Source of the DNA: Ignavibacteriota bacterium
GTDB taxonomy: Bacteria; Bacteroidota; Ignavibacteria; Ignavibacteriales; Melioribacteraceae
Direction: 5' to 3'
Length of the DNA: 64,000 nt
Assembly (NCBI GenBank): GCA_002698995.1
Contig: PAAX01000002.1
Location: 62,001-126,000 of the forward strand
Positions 28,715 through 36,960 of the stretch are shown here, one piece after another. The position numbers and the translations under genes are program-made. The notes below the pieces were generated by a model. That model had not been told where the DNA came from and did not search any database. It saw only the letters and a list, made by a program, of their open reading frames with translations. Position 1 is the stretch's first letter; every line of letters starts with the position of its first letter.

Positions 28715-31176
28715 GATAAGTTGAAGCTTTCAGGAATACCATCTTCAACTGCTACACCAGTAAGCATAATAATTACTTGTGATGAGAAATCACTTTGATT
28801 TCCTGTAAAGTCGAATGCAGTAACTTTATAGAACCATCTTGATGCACCGCTGATATTTTCATCAACAAAAGTATTTTCTGTTGTAGTAGCATATAATTGA
28901 GCTTCAGTTGGATTAACTAATGGTAATCTGCTTCTGTAAACTGCAAAGTAGTTGAAATCTTCATCTACTGGTTCATCCCATGCTAATTCAACTTTATTAG
29001 AAACAACAATACCATTTACGTTTGTTGGAACAGTTGGAATTAAATTATCAACTGAGAATCCGCTCTTTGGAGCTGTTTCTGCAGTTAATCCTTGAACTGT
29101 AACACCTTTTACCATAAATGTTGTTTCAACTGTATCAGCTGGTGTTGCATCATAAAGAGTAGGAGCAACAACACTATATTCTAACGAGAAGTCTGCAGGA
29201 ACAACTGCTACTGTTGTCCAGAAAGCCCCTTCTGCTAAAACTGTAGATCCTATTTTAATGCTTGCAGCATCACCAGGAACTTGATCAAAAGAAGTATAAT
29301 CTGCATTAACTTTACCTTCTGCAGAACCGTCTTCTCTATAAACTACATAACTGTGAATTGGGTTATCGCTAACACCGTCACCGCCGAATCTTGTCCATCT
29401 TACAAATACTTGTCTTCCGTTATCATTTGGTACGTCAGCTATATCAATAATTTCGCCTTCAGTTAATACACCATAGTTAAGTGCTTCTAAAGTAACCTTC
29501 AACAAACCTACAGCATATTGGAAGTTGTGCATACCCATACTTTGATCTTCTTCTACAAATAAATAATTGTAAGCAGCTTTTAATTCCAATTTGCTATATG
29601 CATTAGTAACAGTTACTGCTGGGTCTCCATAAGGAGGCAATAATTTACCAACTTCATCTAATAATCCGTGTAATTCTTCTCTAGCTGATTCAATTGTACC
29701 ATCTTCATCATAATCTTTTCTTGCCATAAACGAATCAAATGATGTGATTGAAGCACCATGGCATGTTTGACAGAAATCAACATTATCTATGTCATCACTT
29801 TCATCATCAGGTGTACCGTTATCATAACTCATATTAAATGAGTGGTCACCAATCTTATCATAAGCAGGACTATTAGAATCTGCTGTTGGAGCCATGTGGC
29901 AGCTAACGCAGAAGTTTTCTAATGCATCTCTATGTGTTGAAGAAGGAATATATCTTCCGAATGTTATTGCGTTTGTACCAAGCACCATGTCAGTTTGGTT
30001 GTTATAGTGAGGTCCAAAGTGAGATGAATAATTTTGTACATATTCTTCTGCATTTCTTCTTGATTTGTGGCAGTTCATACAAAGTTTTCCAGTTCCGCCA
30101 ACAGTTACAATTGTACCGTCGTTCAATTCAACGTCTGCAATTGTTCTTAAATGATAAACTTGACCTTCCTGAGCACCTGTAATCATTGGATCATGGTTAT
30201 CATGAGAAGCATGAGGATCGTGGCAAACTGCACAAGAAATATTTCCAGGATTTGTAGTGCTGTATTCAATACCAGGAGTTTCATCATATTCAGCTATAAA
30301 ACCTGTACCGCTGTGGCAAGGTTGACAGTTAGGTCTGCCAGCAGCACTTAATTGGTCTGCATGAGCATGAGCTGAGCTAGCCCACATTTTTGGACGTCTG
30401 TGATAATGGTTATCATCATGACATTTTGCGCACATACCGGTTTCAATAGTAACATCCATTTTTGCTGCACTAAATCCGGATGAAGTATGACCGCTTGCAG
30501 GTCCGTGACAGTTTTCGCATTGAATATTAGATTTTGCTTTGAGATCAGCATTTAAAGCATCCCAGTTGCCTGCTTGTAAAGTTGCAGGTAAAACCCAGCC
30601 TTGTGTTCTAGCAACATCATCAAAACCACCGTTGTCAGCTTCTGTATCTTCATTATAACCAACTGTGTGACATGAAATACAGCTAGAGCCGTAATGACCG
30701 CTTAATGTACCGTCAATAGCTCTGGTAAAAATTGTTGAGTGTCCGGTTTCTTCCCATTCATTTTTTTGAGTAGAGTGGCAAGTACCGCATGTTGTAGCAT
30801 TGTTTCCTAAGAAAGTTGCACTTACAATTGTAATTTCATAAGCAACGCCGTCTGCAGTTAATTCAACAACATAATCACCAGTCATATCTGGTCTGAAAGT
30901 TACTAATTTAGTATTAGTAAAATCCAAAGCTGCTGTAGAACCATTTGGAGCTGATTTGATGGTCCAAGCATAAGCTGCTGCATCTTTTGCAGATGTTAAG
31001 TAAACTAAATCTCCCTTACCTACTGTTTTTAATCCAGTGTAAGTTGAATGATATAGTGTTGTGTCTATGTTAACACCATATTCAACCATGTAAGGACTTA
31101 CTGGATAAGTCTTAATTTGTGCATTTAAACTGAGGCACAAAGTAAGAAGGATAATAAGTGATACTACTTGTTTCAT
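28468..31176 (-). CDS. Extracellular nonahaem c-type cytochrome with T9SS sorting domain
   Basis: 902 residues. A signal peptide (MKQVVSLIILLTLCLSLNAQ) and a PKD/Ig-like N-terminal segment (~25-120) precede nine CxxCH haem sites: Cys130, 166, 220, 249, 284, 315, 366, 423 and 469 start the motifs. Extra His residues between them can act as distal ligands. Two fibronectin-III-like domains (~560-810) and a T9SS C-terminal domain follow. The arrangement resembles the cytochrome c554/octahaem group, but enzyme residues cannot be assigned. Expected location is the outer cell surface, suited to electron transfer to extracellular acceptors. It is the second gene of an operon with a lone receiver protein (27-nt gap) read from a sigma-54-type promoter and divergent from a CxxCH sensor kinase. 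Confidence 0.9.
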   Translation of the reverse strand: MKQVVSLIILLTLCLSLNAQIKTYPVSPYMVEYGVNIDTTLYHSTYTGLKTVGKGDLVYLTSAKDAAAYAWTIKSAPNGSTAALDFTNTKLVTFRPDMTGDYVVELTADGVAYEITIVSATFLGNNATTCGTCHSTQKNEWEETGHSTIFTRAIDGTLSGHYGSSCISCHTVGYNEDTEADNGGFDDVARTQGWVLPATLQAGNWDALNADLKAKSNIQCENCHGPASGHTSSGFSAAKMDVTIETGMCAKCHDDNHYHRRPKMWASSAHAHADQLSAAGRPNCQPCHSGTGFIAEYDETPGIEYSTTNPGNISCAVCHDPHASHDNHDPMITGAQEGQVYHLRTIADVELNDGTIVTVGGTGKLCMNCHKSRRNAEEYVQNYSSHFGPHYNNQTDMVLGTNAITFGRYIPSSTHRDALENFCVSCHMAPTADSNSPAYDKIGDHSFNMSYDNGTPDDESDDIDNVDFCQTCHGASITSFDSFMARKDYDEDGTIESAREELHGLLDEVGKLLPPYGDPAVTVTNAYSKLELKAAYNYLFVEEDQSMGMHNFQYAVGLLKVTLEALNYGVLTEGEIIDIADVPNDNGRQVFVRWTRFGGDGVSDNPIHSYVVYREDGSAEGKVNADYTSFDQVPGDAASIKIGSTVLAEGAFWTTVAVVPADFSLEYSVVAPTLYDATPADTVETTFMVKGVTVQGLTAETAPKSGFSVDNLIPTVPTNVNGIVVSNKVELAWDEPVDEDFNYFAVYRSRLPLVNPTEAQLYATTTENTFVDENISGASRWFYKVTAFDFTGNQSDFSSQVIIMLTGVAVEDGIPESFNLSQNYPNPFNPTTNIKFAVPENSNVKITIYNAVGKEVGVLVNGQYTPGYYNYSWDASNLASGVYFYEMITDNFRQVQKMMLMK

Positions 31177-31203
31177 TTACAACCTCATTTTTGTTGAAGT
31201 TAA

Positions 31204-31584
31204 TTAGTTAGTTCTCTGTTTTAATTTGCTAAACGATTGGATTAATCCTTTACATTCCTGTTCTGAAATAGGTTTAATAGAATAAAAATGGATTCCAATC
31301 GGTAAAATTTCTCTTCCCAGTTCAATTGTAGAATCTGATGTAAAAAAGACCGTCGTTAAATTCGGATTTACTTTTTTAATCGAATGCAGAATTCGAGAAG
31401 TATTTGGCCTTAAATAATCATCATCTGCAATTAAAACCGAAGGAGAAGATGAACATACTGTTGACATTATATCCAAAGGATCTTCAATATCATTAACAAT
31501 TGAAAAGCTGTTCTCTTCCGGATTGAGAGTGCCAATCATTGTCTTTATTAAATTTTCGTCTTTGGATAACATTAGTATTTTCAT
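31204..31584 (-). CDS. Single-domain response regulator receiver protein
   Basis: 126 residues, CheY-like: strand 1 KILMLSKDEN keeps only one Asp of the acidic pair, Asp54 (VLIADDDYL) is the phosphorylation site, a Ser/Thr sits in VFFTSDS and the Lys in YSIKPIS. No output domain. It lies 27 nt upstream of the nonahaem cytochrome on the same strand. The ATG at 31584 is only ~12 nt beyond the -12 element of a near-consensus sigma-54 promoter, so the transcript may be almost leaderless. It may act as phosphate sink or connector for the divergent kinase/NtrC pair. Confidence 0.8.
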   Translation of the reverse strand: MKILMLSKDENLIKTMIGTLNPEENSFSIVNDIEDPLDIMSTVCSSSPSVLIADDDYLRPNTSRILHSIKKVNPNLTTVFFTSDSTIELGREILPIGIHFYSIKPISEQECKGLIQSFSKLKQRTN

Positions 31585-31595
31585 AACAACTTGTA

Positions 31596-31612
31596 TGCAA
31601 TCTTAATGCCAA
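31596..31612 (-). promoter_or_regulatory. Sigma-54 (-24/-12) promoter of receiver-cytochrome operon
   Basis: On the minus strand TTGGCATTAAGATTGCA matches the sigma-54 consensus TTGGCACG-N4-TTGCW at 11 of 13 fixed positions, with the invariant GG-N10-GC. Predicted transcription start is about 31586. Confidence 0.75.
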
Positions 31613-31743
31613 CAAAGATATCTGTGTCGTTAATTCTTTTTTGCTTTTTAGGAAATAAATACCTTATTTTTGAGCCATATATAACATTTTCTATTTTGTA
31701 TTATTCTTCTTTCAGTTTTTGATCAGTTTTTAAATGTTTTTTG

Positions 31744-31771
31744 ATGCGACAAGTTTGTCACATGGCGACAG
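31744..31771. promoter_or_regulatory. Inverted repeat plus extra half-site, candidate NtrC-type activator site
   Basis: ATGCGACAAGTTTGTCACAT is a 20-bp palindrome with one mismatched pair; a further GCGACA half-site follows at 31765. It is centred about 168 bp upstream of the predicted sigma-54 start, a normal distance for an enhancer-binding protein, and lies between the operon and the kinase/regulator genes that face it. Confidence 0.55.
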
Positions 31772-31849
31772 TAATAGGACACTCAGATATTTTATCTTAA
31801 TTATTTTGTTTGCCTAAAATATTTTTTAGTTCTTTAAGGAAATTGAACT

Positions 31850-33328
31850 ATGTTCAAAACCATAAAAAGTAAATTCATCATTCTTTCAATTTTATTCATA
31901 ACTCTAAGCGTTGGTATTCCGCTTCATTTTTTGGTAAATCAGTTCAAGCAGAATTTTGAACAAAGATCCGAACTCTTATTATCTACAACTTTGGATATGC
32001 TGTACTATGGCTTGGATAATGCAATGATGCTTGGTCCAAACAAGGATATTGAAGGAATAATTGAACAGATAAATTCCTTATCACAAATAAGCCACATTAG
32101 AATTTTTAAGGAAGATGGTACCATACTATATTCTAATGACTCAATTGAAGTTGGTAAAAATCTGCATATCCTTTATCCTAATCACATTGTTGAGCAGTTC
32201 AATAAAACAAACAAAAGAGAAATTAAAATTGATGAAACCAGGAGAGCATATGCAGCTTTTGAACCGATCTTAAATAAAGAAAAATGCCAAACATGCCACA
32301 CAGAAGAAAATGTTATTGCCTATCTTGATGTTGATTCGCATCTAACTCAAGCAGAAATAAATTTTTATACCGGGACATTTCATTTAATTTTTTTGGGAAT
32401 GGCAGTTATAGTTTTACTTGTAATTGGATTCATTTTCTTATTCAATCATTTTATTAATAACCATATTCAGCTATTTATTAAGGCTTTAACAAAGGTTGAG
32501 GAAGGTAATTTAGATACTAGACTTCCAGATAAAAGAAATGACGAATTCGGAGTTTTGAACAGACATTTTAACAGTATGGTAAGTGAGATTCAGACATCAA
32601 GAGAACAGATTGAAGAGCTTCATTTTGAACAATTGCGGCATTTCAAAAAATTGGTTACTGTTGGTGAACTTACAGCACAAATGGCGCACGAGATTAATAA
32701 CTACATCGCTATTATTTTTTCTAGAACCGATTATCTCTTATTGGAAGCTTTGAAATTTGATGCTCTCAATAAATTCAAACCCGATTTAGAAGTGATTCAA
32801 AATCAGATTTCAAAAGTCTCTAAAATTACAGGTAATGTTTTAAGGCATAGTAAAAAACTTTCAACAACAGTTAGCAAGATTGACTTGGTTTCTACAGTAA
32901 ATCAAAGTCTGCAAATTCTTGAACCTTTTCTTCCCAAAAAGAAAATTTCCTTAAATAAGATTTATCAGATTGATGAAGCGATAATTCAAGGTGATTCCCA
33001 GCAAGTTGAAGAATTGGTTATTAATCTGGTTAACAATGCAATTGATGCAATTCAATATGACGGAAAAATTGATATAAATATTTTCGAAAATGAAGCACAT
33101 TATAAATTATGGATAGCCGATAACGGCAGCGGCATTAATCCAGACATTTTGAAAAATATCTTTTCTCCATTCTTTACAACAAAAGAAGTAGGAAAGGGGA
33201 CAGGATTGGGACTTTACATTGTGAATAACATTTGCAAAAATCACAAAGCAGAAATTTCTGTTGAAAGCAAAATAAATGAAGGAACAAAGTTTATTATTTC
33301 TTTTCCAAAAGTGAAGGTTAACAAATGA
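31850..33328 (+). CDS. Sensor histidine kinase with periplasmic CxxCH (c-haem) motif
   Basis: 492 residues: membrane helix 1 (~8-28), a periplasmic domain of ~145 residues, helix 2 (~174-200), HAMP (~200-250), HisKA with His280 in AQMAHEINN, and HATPase with VNNAIDAI, DNGSGINPD and KGTGLGLYIV. The periplasmic part contains one Cys146-Gln-Thr-Cys149-His150 motif followed by a short beta segment (NVIAYLDVD), a layout also seen in haem-binding sensors of metal reducers. It is thus likely a redox or ligand sensor with covalent haem c. Its stop overlaps the start of an NtrC-type regulator (ATGA), and it faces the nonahaem cytochrome operon. GGAA lies 8-11 nt before the ATG. Confidence 0.9.
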   Translation: MFKTIKSKFIILSILFITLSVGIPLHFLVNQFKQNFEQRSELLLSTTLDMLYYGLDNAMMLGPNKDIEGIIEQINSLSQISHIRIFKEDGTILYSNDSIEVGKNLHILYPNHIVEQFNKTNKREIKIDETRRAYAAFEPILNKEKCQTCHTEENVIAYLDVDSHLTQAEINFYTGTFHLIFLGMAVIVLLVIGFIFLFNHFINNHIQLFIKALTKVEEGNLDTRLPDKRNDEFGVLNRHFNSMVSEIQTSREQIEELHFEQLRHFKKLVTVGELTAQMAHEINNYIAIIFSRTDYLLLEALKFDALNKFKPDLEVIQNQISKVSKITGNVLRHSKKLSTTVSKIDLVSTVNQSLQILEPFLPKKKISLNKIYQIDEAIIQGDSQQVEELVINLVNNAIDAIQYDGKIDINIFENEAHYKLWIADNGSGINPDILKNIFSPFFTTKEVGKGTGLGLYIVNNICKNHKAEISVESKINEGTKFIISFPKVKVNK

Positions 33329-34695
33329 AAAAGATTTTAATTGTTGATGATGAATTAGAAATGCTTGAAAGTCTTGAAAAAATTCTTTCTCATAAAAACG
33401 AATTTAACATAACAGCATGCAGCAGCAGCAAAGAAGCTATAAATAAAATTGAGAAGGAAAGTTTCGATTTAATTATAACCGATCTTAAACTTGGCGATTT
33501 GACCGGAATTGATATTCTTAAAACTGCCAAAAAATTTCATCCTAATACTTTGGTTATTATTCTTTCCGGTTACGGTACCATAGAAAGCAGTGTAGAAGCG
33601 GTTAAAAACGGTGCATTCGATTTTATTGAAAAACCTTTCTCCTCTGGCAAATTGTTTGAAACTATTGAAAGAGCCTTCTGCTCAATTGAATCAATGGAAC
33701 TGAATAAAGATAATTCCGTTCATGATGATACTCCTTTTGAAGGAATAATATACAGAAGCGAATCAATGCAAAAAGTTATTGAGATGATTAAGAAGGTTTC
33801 TAAAGGAAAAATTAATGTAATGCTTTTTGGTGAAAGCGGAACCGGAAAAGAATTGGTTGCAAGAGCAATTCACAAATTAAGTCATGGTGAAGGACACCCC
33901 TTTGTTCCGGTCAACTGCGGCGCACTCCCCGAAAGTCTTTTTGAAAGTGAATTATTCGGCTATGAAAAAGGAGCATTTACCGGAGCATTAAAAACGAAAC
34001 CTGGATTGATGGAATTTGCCAATGACGGAACTTTCTTCTTTGATGAGATTGGTGATCTTAGTTTATCTCTTCAAGTAAAACTTTTAAGAATTTTAGAAGA
34101 GAGGAAAATCAGAAGAATTGGGGGACAAAAAGAAATTGATATTGATGTAAGAATTATTGCTGCTACAAATAAAAATCTGGAAAATGCTGTTAGTCAAGGT
34201 TTATTTAGAGAGGATTTGTATTACAGATTAAATGCTTGCACAATTGAACTCCCTCCTTTAAGAGAAAGACGCGATGATATCATTCCTATTATAAATCATT
34301 TTCTCAATAAAATTTCACAGAAAGATGGCATTACTTCTAAAGTTTTAACCTCGGAAGCCGCGGAAACTTTAAAGAATTATACATGGCCCGGAAATATCAG
34401 AGAACTTCAGAATGTAATTCAAAAAATTTATTACTTGTGTCAATCGCAGGTAATAACTATTGACGATCTTCCTTTACCGGTAAATAAAAATGATGCATTT
34501 TTTGATAAGCTTACAATGGATCAGAATTATAAAGATGCGAAGAACAATGTGCTGGAAAAATTTGATGTTGCTTACTTAACTTATCATCTTAAAAAAAATA
34601 ACGGCAACATCTCTAAAACTGCACAGGAATGTGGAATTGATAGGAGATCAATTCATAGAATGCTTGCTAAATACGAGATTGTTTTTAAGGATTAG
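33325..34695 (+). CDS. NtrC-family sigma-54-dependent response regulator
   Basis: 456 residues. Receiver with Asp53 (IITDLKLGD), AAA+ domain with Walker A GESGTGKE, the sigma-54 contact loop GAFTGA intact, Walker B FFFDEIGD, and Arg-finger region LYYRLNACT; C-terminal Fis-type helix-turn-helix (ISKTAQECGIDRRSIHRML). It overlaps the upstream kinase by 4 nt. The nearest sigma-54-type promoter is that of the receiver-cytochrome operon, with an inverted repeat between, so the cytochrome is its most likely target. Confidence 0.95.
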   Translation: MKKILIVDDELEMLESLEKILSHKNEFNITACSSSKEAINKIEKESFDLIITDLKLGDLTGIDILKTAKKFHPNTLVIILSGYGTIESSVEAVKNGAFDFIEKPFSSGKLFETIERAFCSIESMELNKDNSVHDDTPFEGIIYRSESMQKVIEMIKKVSKGKINVMLFGESGTGKELVARAIHKLSHGEGHPFVPVNCGALPESLFESELFGYEKGAFTGALKTKPGLMEFANDGTFFFDEIGDLSLSLQVKLLRILEERKIRRIGGQKEIDIDVRIIAATNKNLENAVSQGLFREDLYYRLNACTIELPPLRERRDDIIPIINHFLNKISQKDGITSKVLTSEAAETLKNYTWPGNIRELQNVIQKIYYLCQSQVITIDDLPLPVNKNDAFFDKLTMDQNYKDAKNNVLEKFDVAYLTYHLKKNNGNISKTAQECGIDRRSIHRMLAKYEIVFKD

Positions 34696-34697
34696 AG

Positions 34698-34723
34698 TAG
34701 AGACGCAGTGTGCTGCGTCTCTA
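34698..34723. repeat. REP-like palindrome, possible terminator
   Basis: TAGAGACGCAG-TGTG-CTGCGTCTCTA is a perfect 11-bp stem 2 nt after the NtrC-type gene. The GAGACGC..GCGTCTC sequence resembles dispersed palindromes of many genomes. The following T-tract is weak, but it can close the transcript. Confidence 0.6.
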
Positions 34724-34826
34724 GACATTTAATTTTATAAAAATCAATTCCGGCTTTTCTCTTTTTACTTACAAACCATCTTTGTAATTTTCTAATTACT
34801 TATAAAATTAAACTAAGGAATATTAG

Positions 34827-36920
34827 ATGAAGAGGATATTTATGATGATTTTCTCACTAGCACTTTTTGCAAATTTAAATGCAGAAAGCAATCCTTTATT
34901 AGAGGATTGGAAAACTCCTTTTGGAACTCCACCGTTCGATAGAATTAAAACTGAACATTACCTCCCAGCTTTTAAAGAGGCAATTGAACTTCACAAAAAA
35001 GAAATAAGTGATATAATAGAAAACGAAGATAAACCTACATTCCAAAATACTATTGCTGCATTAGATTACAGCGGATCAAAATTAAAGCAGGTACAAAGAG
35101 TTTTTTCTGCTATGAATGAATCAATGAGCAGCAATGAAATGACTCAGCTTTCAAAAGAAATTTCTCCGATGCTTTCAAAACATAAGGATGATATTAATCT
35201 TAATGAAGATTTATTTAAAAAAGTGAAAGCAGTTTATGAAAATAAAGATAAAATGGATTTAACTACGGAAGAGAACAAAGTACTTGAAAAATATTATAAA
35301 GATTTTGTTAGAGGCGGCGCAAATTTATCAGATAAAGAAAAGGAAAAATTTAGAGAAATAAATAGAGAACTCTCAATCTTATCTGTTCAGTTTGGTGAAA
35401 ATGTTTTAAAGGAAACAAACAAATTTGAATTGATAATTGATAATGAAGAAGATTTAGCCGGCTTGCCCGAAAATGTAATTTCAACTGCATCAAATTCAGC
35501 TAAAGAAAAAGGTTATGAAAATAAGTGGCTCTTCACAATTCATAAACCAAGTATGATTCCTTTTCTGCAGTATTCAAGTAAAAGAGATCTAAGAGAGAAA
35601 CTCTACAAAGCCTATATAAATAAAGGGGATAATAATGATGAATTAGATAACAAAAAAATCCTCTCTAAAATGGCAATGCTTAGAGTAACAAGAGCTAATT
35701 TACTCGGTTATAATACTCATGCCGATTATGTGCTTGAAGAGAACATGGCAGGCAATCCGAATAATGTTTATGAATTATTGGATAAACTCTGGAAACCCGC
35801 TTTGGAAAGGGCTAAGGGAGAAGTTAAGGAAATGCAGAATATTATTGATAAAGAAAACGGCGGCTTCAAATTAGAACCTTGGGATTGGTGGTACTATGCA
35901 GAAAAAGTTAAAAAAGAAAAATATGATTTAGATGAAGATGAACTTCGCCCTTATTTTGAAGTTAATAATGTAATCAAAGGGGTTTTCACTTTATCCGAAA
36001 GTTTATTCGGTATTCAGTTTGAAGAAAGAAATGATATTTCTAAATATCATCCTGATGTAAAAGTGTTTGAAGTAAAAGAAGCAGACGGGACTCACATAGG
36101 AATTCTTTACACTGATTATTTTCCAAGGGAAAGTAAACGCGGCGGTGCTTGGATGGATGAGTTTAGAAGACAGCATAAAAAAGATGGGAAAATGATTACT
36201 CCTATAATTTATAATGTAGGAAATTTTTCTAAACCAACCGGAGATAAACCGGCATTATTGAGTCTGGATGAAGTACACACACTCTTCCATGAATTTGGAC
36301 ATGCTTTGCACGGTTTATTATCAAATTGCACTTATGAATCGGTAGCTGCAACAGAAACTCCAAGAGATTTTGTTGAGTTTCCTTCTCAGGTAATGGAAAA
36401 TTGGGCACTTCATCCTGATGTAATTAAATCTTATGCTGTCCATTATCAAACCGGTGAAGTTATTCCCGATGAACTACTAAATAAAGTAAAAAATGCTGCT
36501 TTGTTTAATCAAGGATTTGCAACAGTTGAATATTTGGCAGCTTCTTATCTTGATATGAACTGGCATACAATTACAGAGCCAATAGAATATGATGCAGCAG
36601 AATTTGAAACATCTTCAATGAAAAAAATCGGCTTAATTGATGAAATAATTCCGCGTTACAGAAGTACATATTTCAACCATATTTTTTCAGGCGGCTACTC
36701 AGCCGGTTATTACAGCTACATCTGGTCTGAAGTTCTTGATGCCGATGCGTTTAATGCATTTGTAGAGAGTGGAAATGTACTTAACAAAGATTTAGCTGCA
36801 AAGTATAGAAAATATATCTTATCAGCAGGTGGCAGTGACGATTCAATGAAGCTTTACGAATTATTTAGAGGAAGTGAACCGGATATTAATGCATTAATAA
36901 AAAAACGGGGTTTAAATTAA
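34827..36920 (+). CDS. dcp: M3-family peptidyl-dipeptidase Dcp
   Basis: 697 residues with a signal peptide (MKRIFMMIFSLALFANLNAE), so it is periplasmic or lipid-free secreted. Typical M3 features: N-terminal helical half starting PLLEDWKTPFGTPPFDRIKT, zinc motif His488-Glu-Phe-Gly-His492 in TLFHEFGHALHGLL, the third ligand region TPRDFVEFPSQVMENW, and the C-terminal IFSGGYSAGYYSYIWS substrate-binding loop. It removes dipeptides from C-termini of short peptides. It is a single-gene unit bounded by a bidirectional terminator. Confidence 0.95.
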   Translation: MKRIFMMIFSLALFANLNAESNPLLEDWKTPFGTPPFDRIKTEHYLPAFKEAIELHKKEISDIIENEDKPTFQNTIAALDYSGSKLKQVQRVFSAMNESMSSNEMTQLSKEISPMLSKHKDDINLNEDLFKKVKAVYENKDKMDLTTEENKVLEKYYKDFVRGGANLSDKEKEKFREINRELSILSVQFGENVLKETNKFELIIDNEEDLAGLPENVISTASNSAKEKGYENKWLFTIHKPSMIPFLQYSSKRDLREKLYKAYINKGDNNDELDNKKILSKMAMLRVTRANLLGYNTHADYVLEENMAGNPNNVYELLDKLWKPALERAKGEVKEMQNIIDKENGGFKLEPWDWWYYAEKVKKEKYDLDEDELRPYFEVNNVIKGVFTLSESLFGIQFEERNDISKYHPDVKVFEVKEADGTHIGILYTDYFPRESKRGGAWMDEFRRQHKKDGKMITPIIYNVGNFSKPTGDKPALLSLDEVHTLFHEFGHALHGLLSNCTYESVAATETPRDFVEFPSQVMENWALHPDVIKSYAVHYQTGEVIPDELLNKVKNAALFNQGFATVEYLAASYLDMNWHTITEPIEYDAAEFETSSMKKIGLIDEIIPRYRSTYFNHIFSGGYSAGYYSYIWSEVLDADAFNAFVESGNVLNKDLAAKYRKYILSAGGSDDSMKLYELFRGSEPDINALIKKRGLN

Positions 36921-36932
36921 TTCAAAATTTTG

Positions 36933-36959
36933 AAAGGGGCTTATTAATCAAGCCCCTTT
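36933..36959. terminator. Bidirectional intrinsic terminator
   Basis: AAAGGGGCTT-7 nt-AAGCCCCTTT followed by further T residues, between dcp and the convergent NtrC-type gene. Confidence 0.85.
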
Positions 36960-36960
36960 T

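Noticed and set aside
28468-31176. Assignment of the nonahaem cytochrome as nitrite reductase or hydroxylamine oxidoreductase
   Set aside because: No CxxCK motif or crosslinking Tyr region can be recognised; only haem motifs and adhesive domains are visible.
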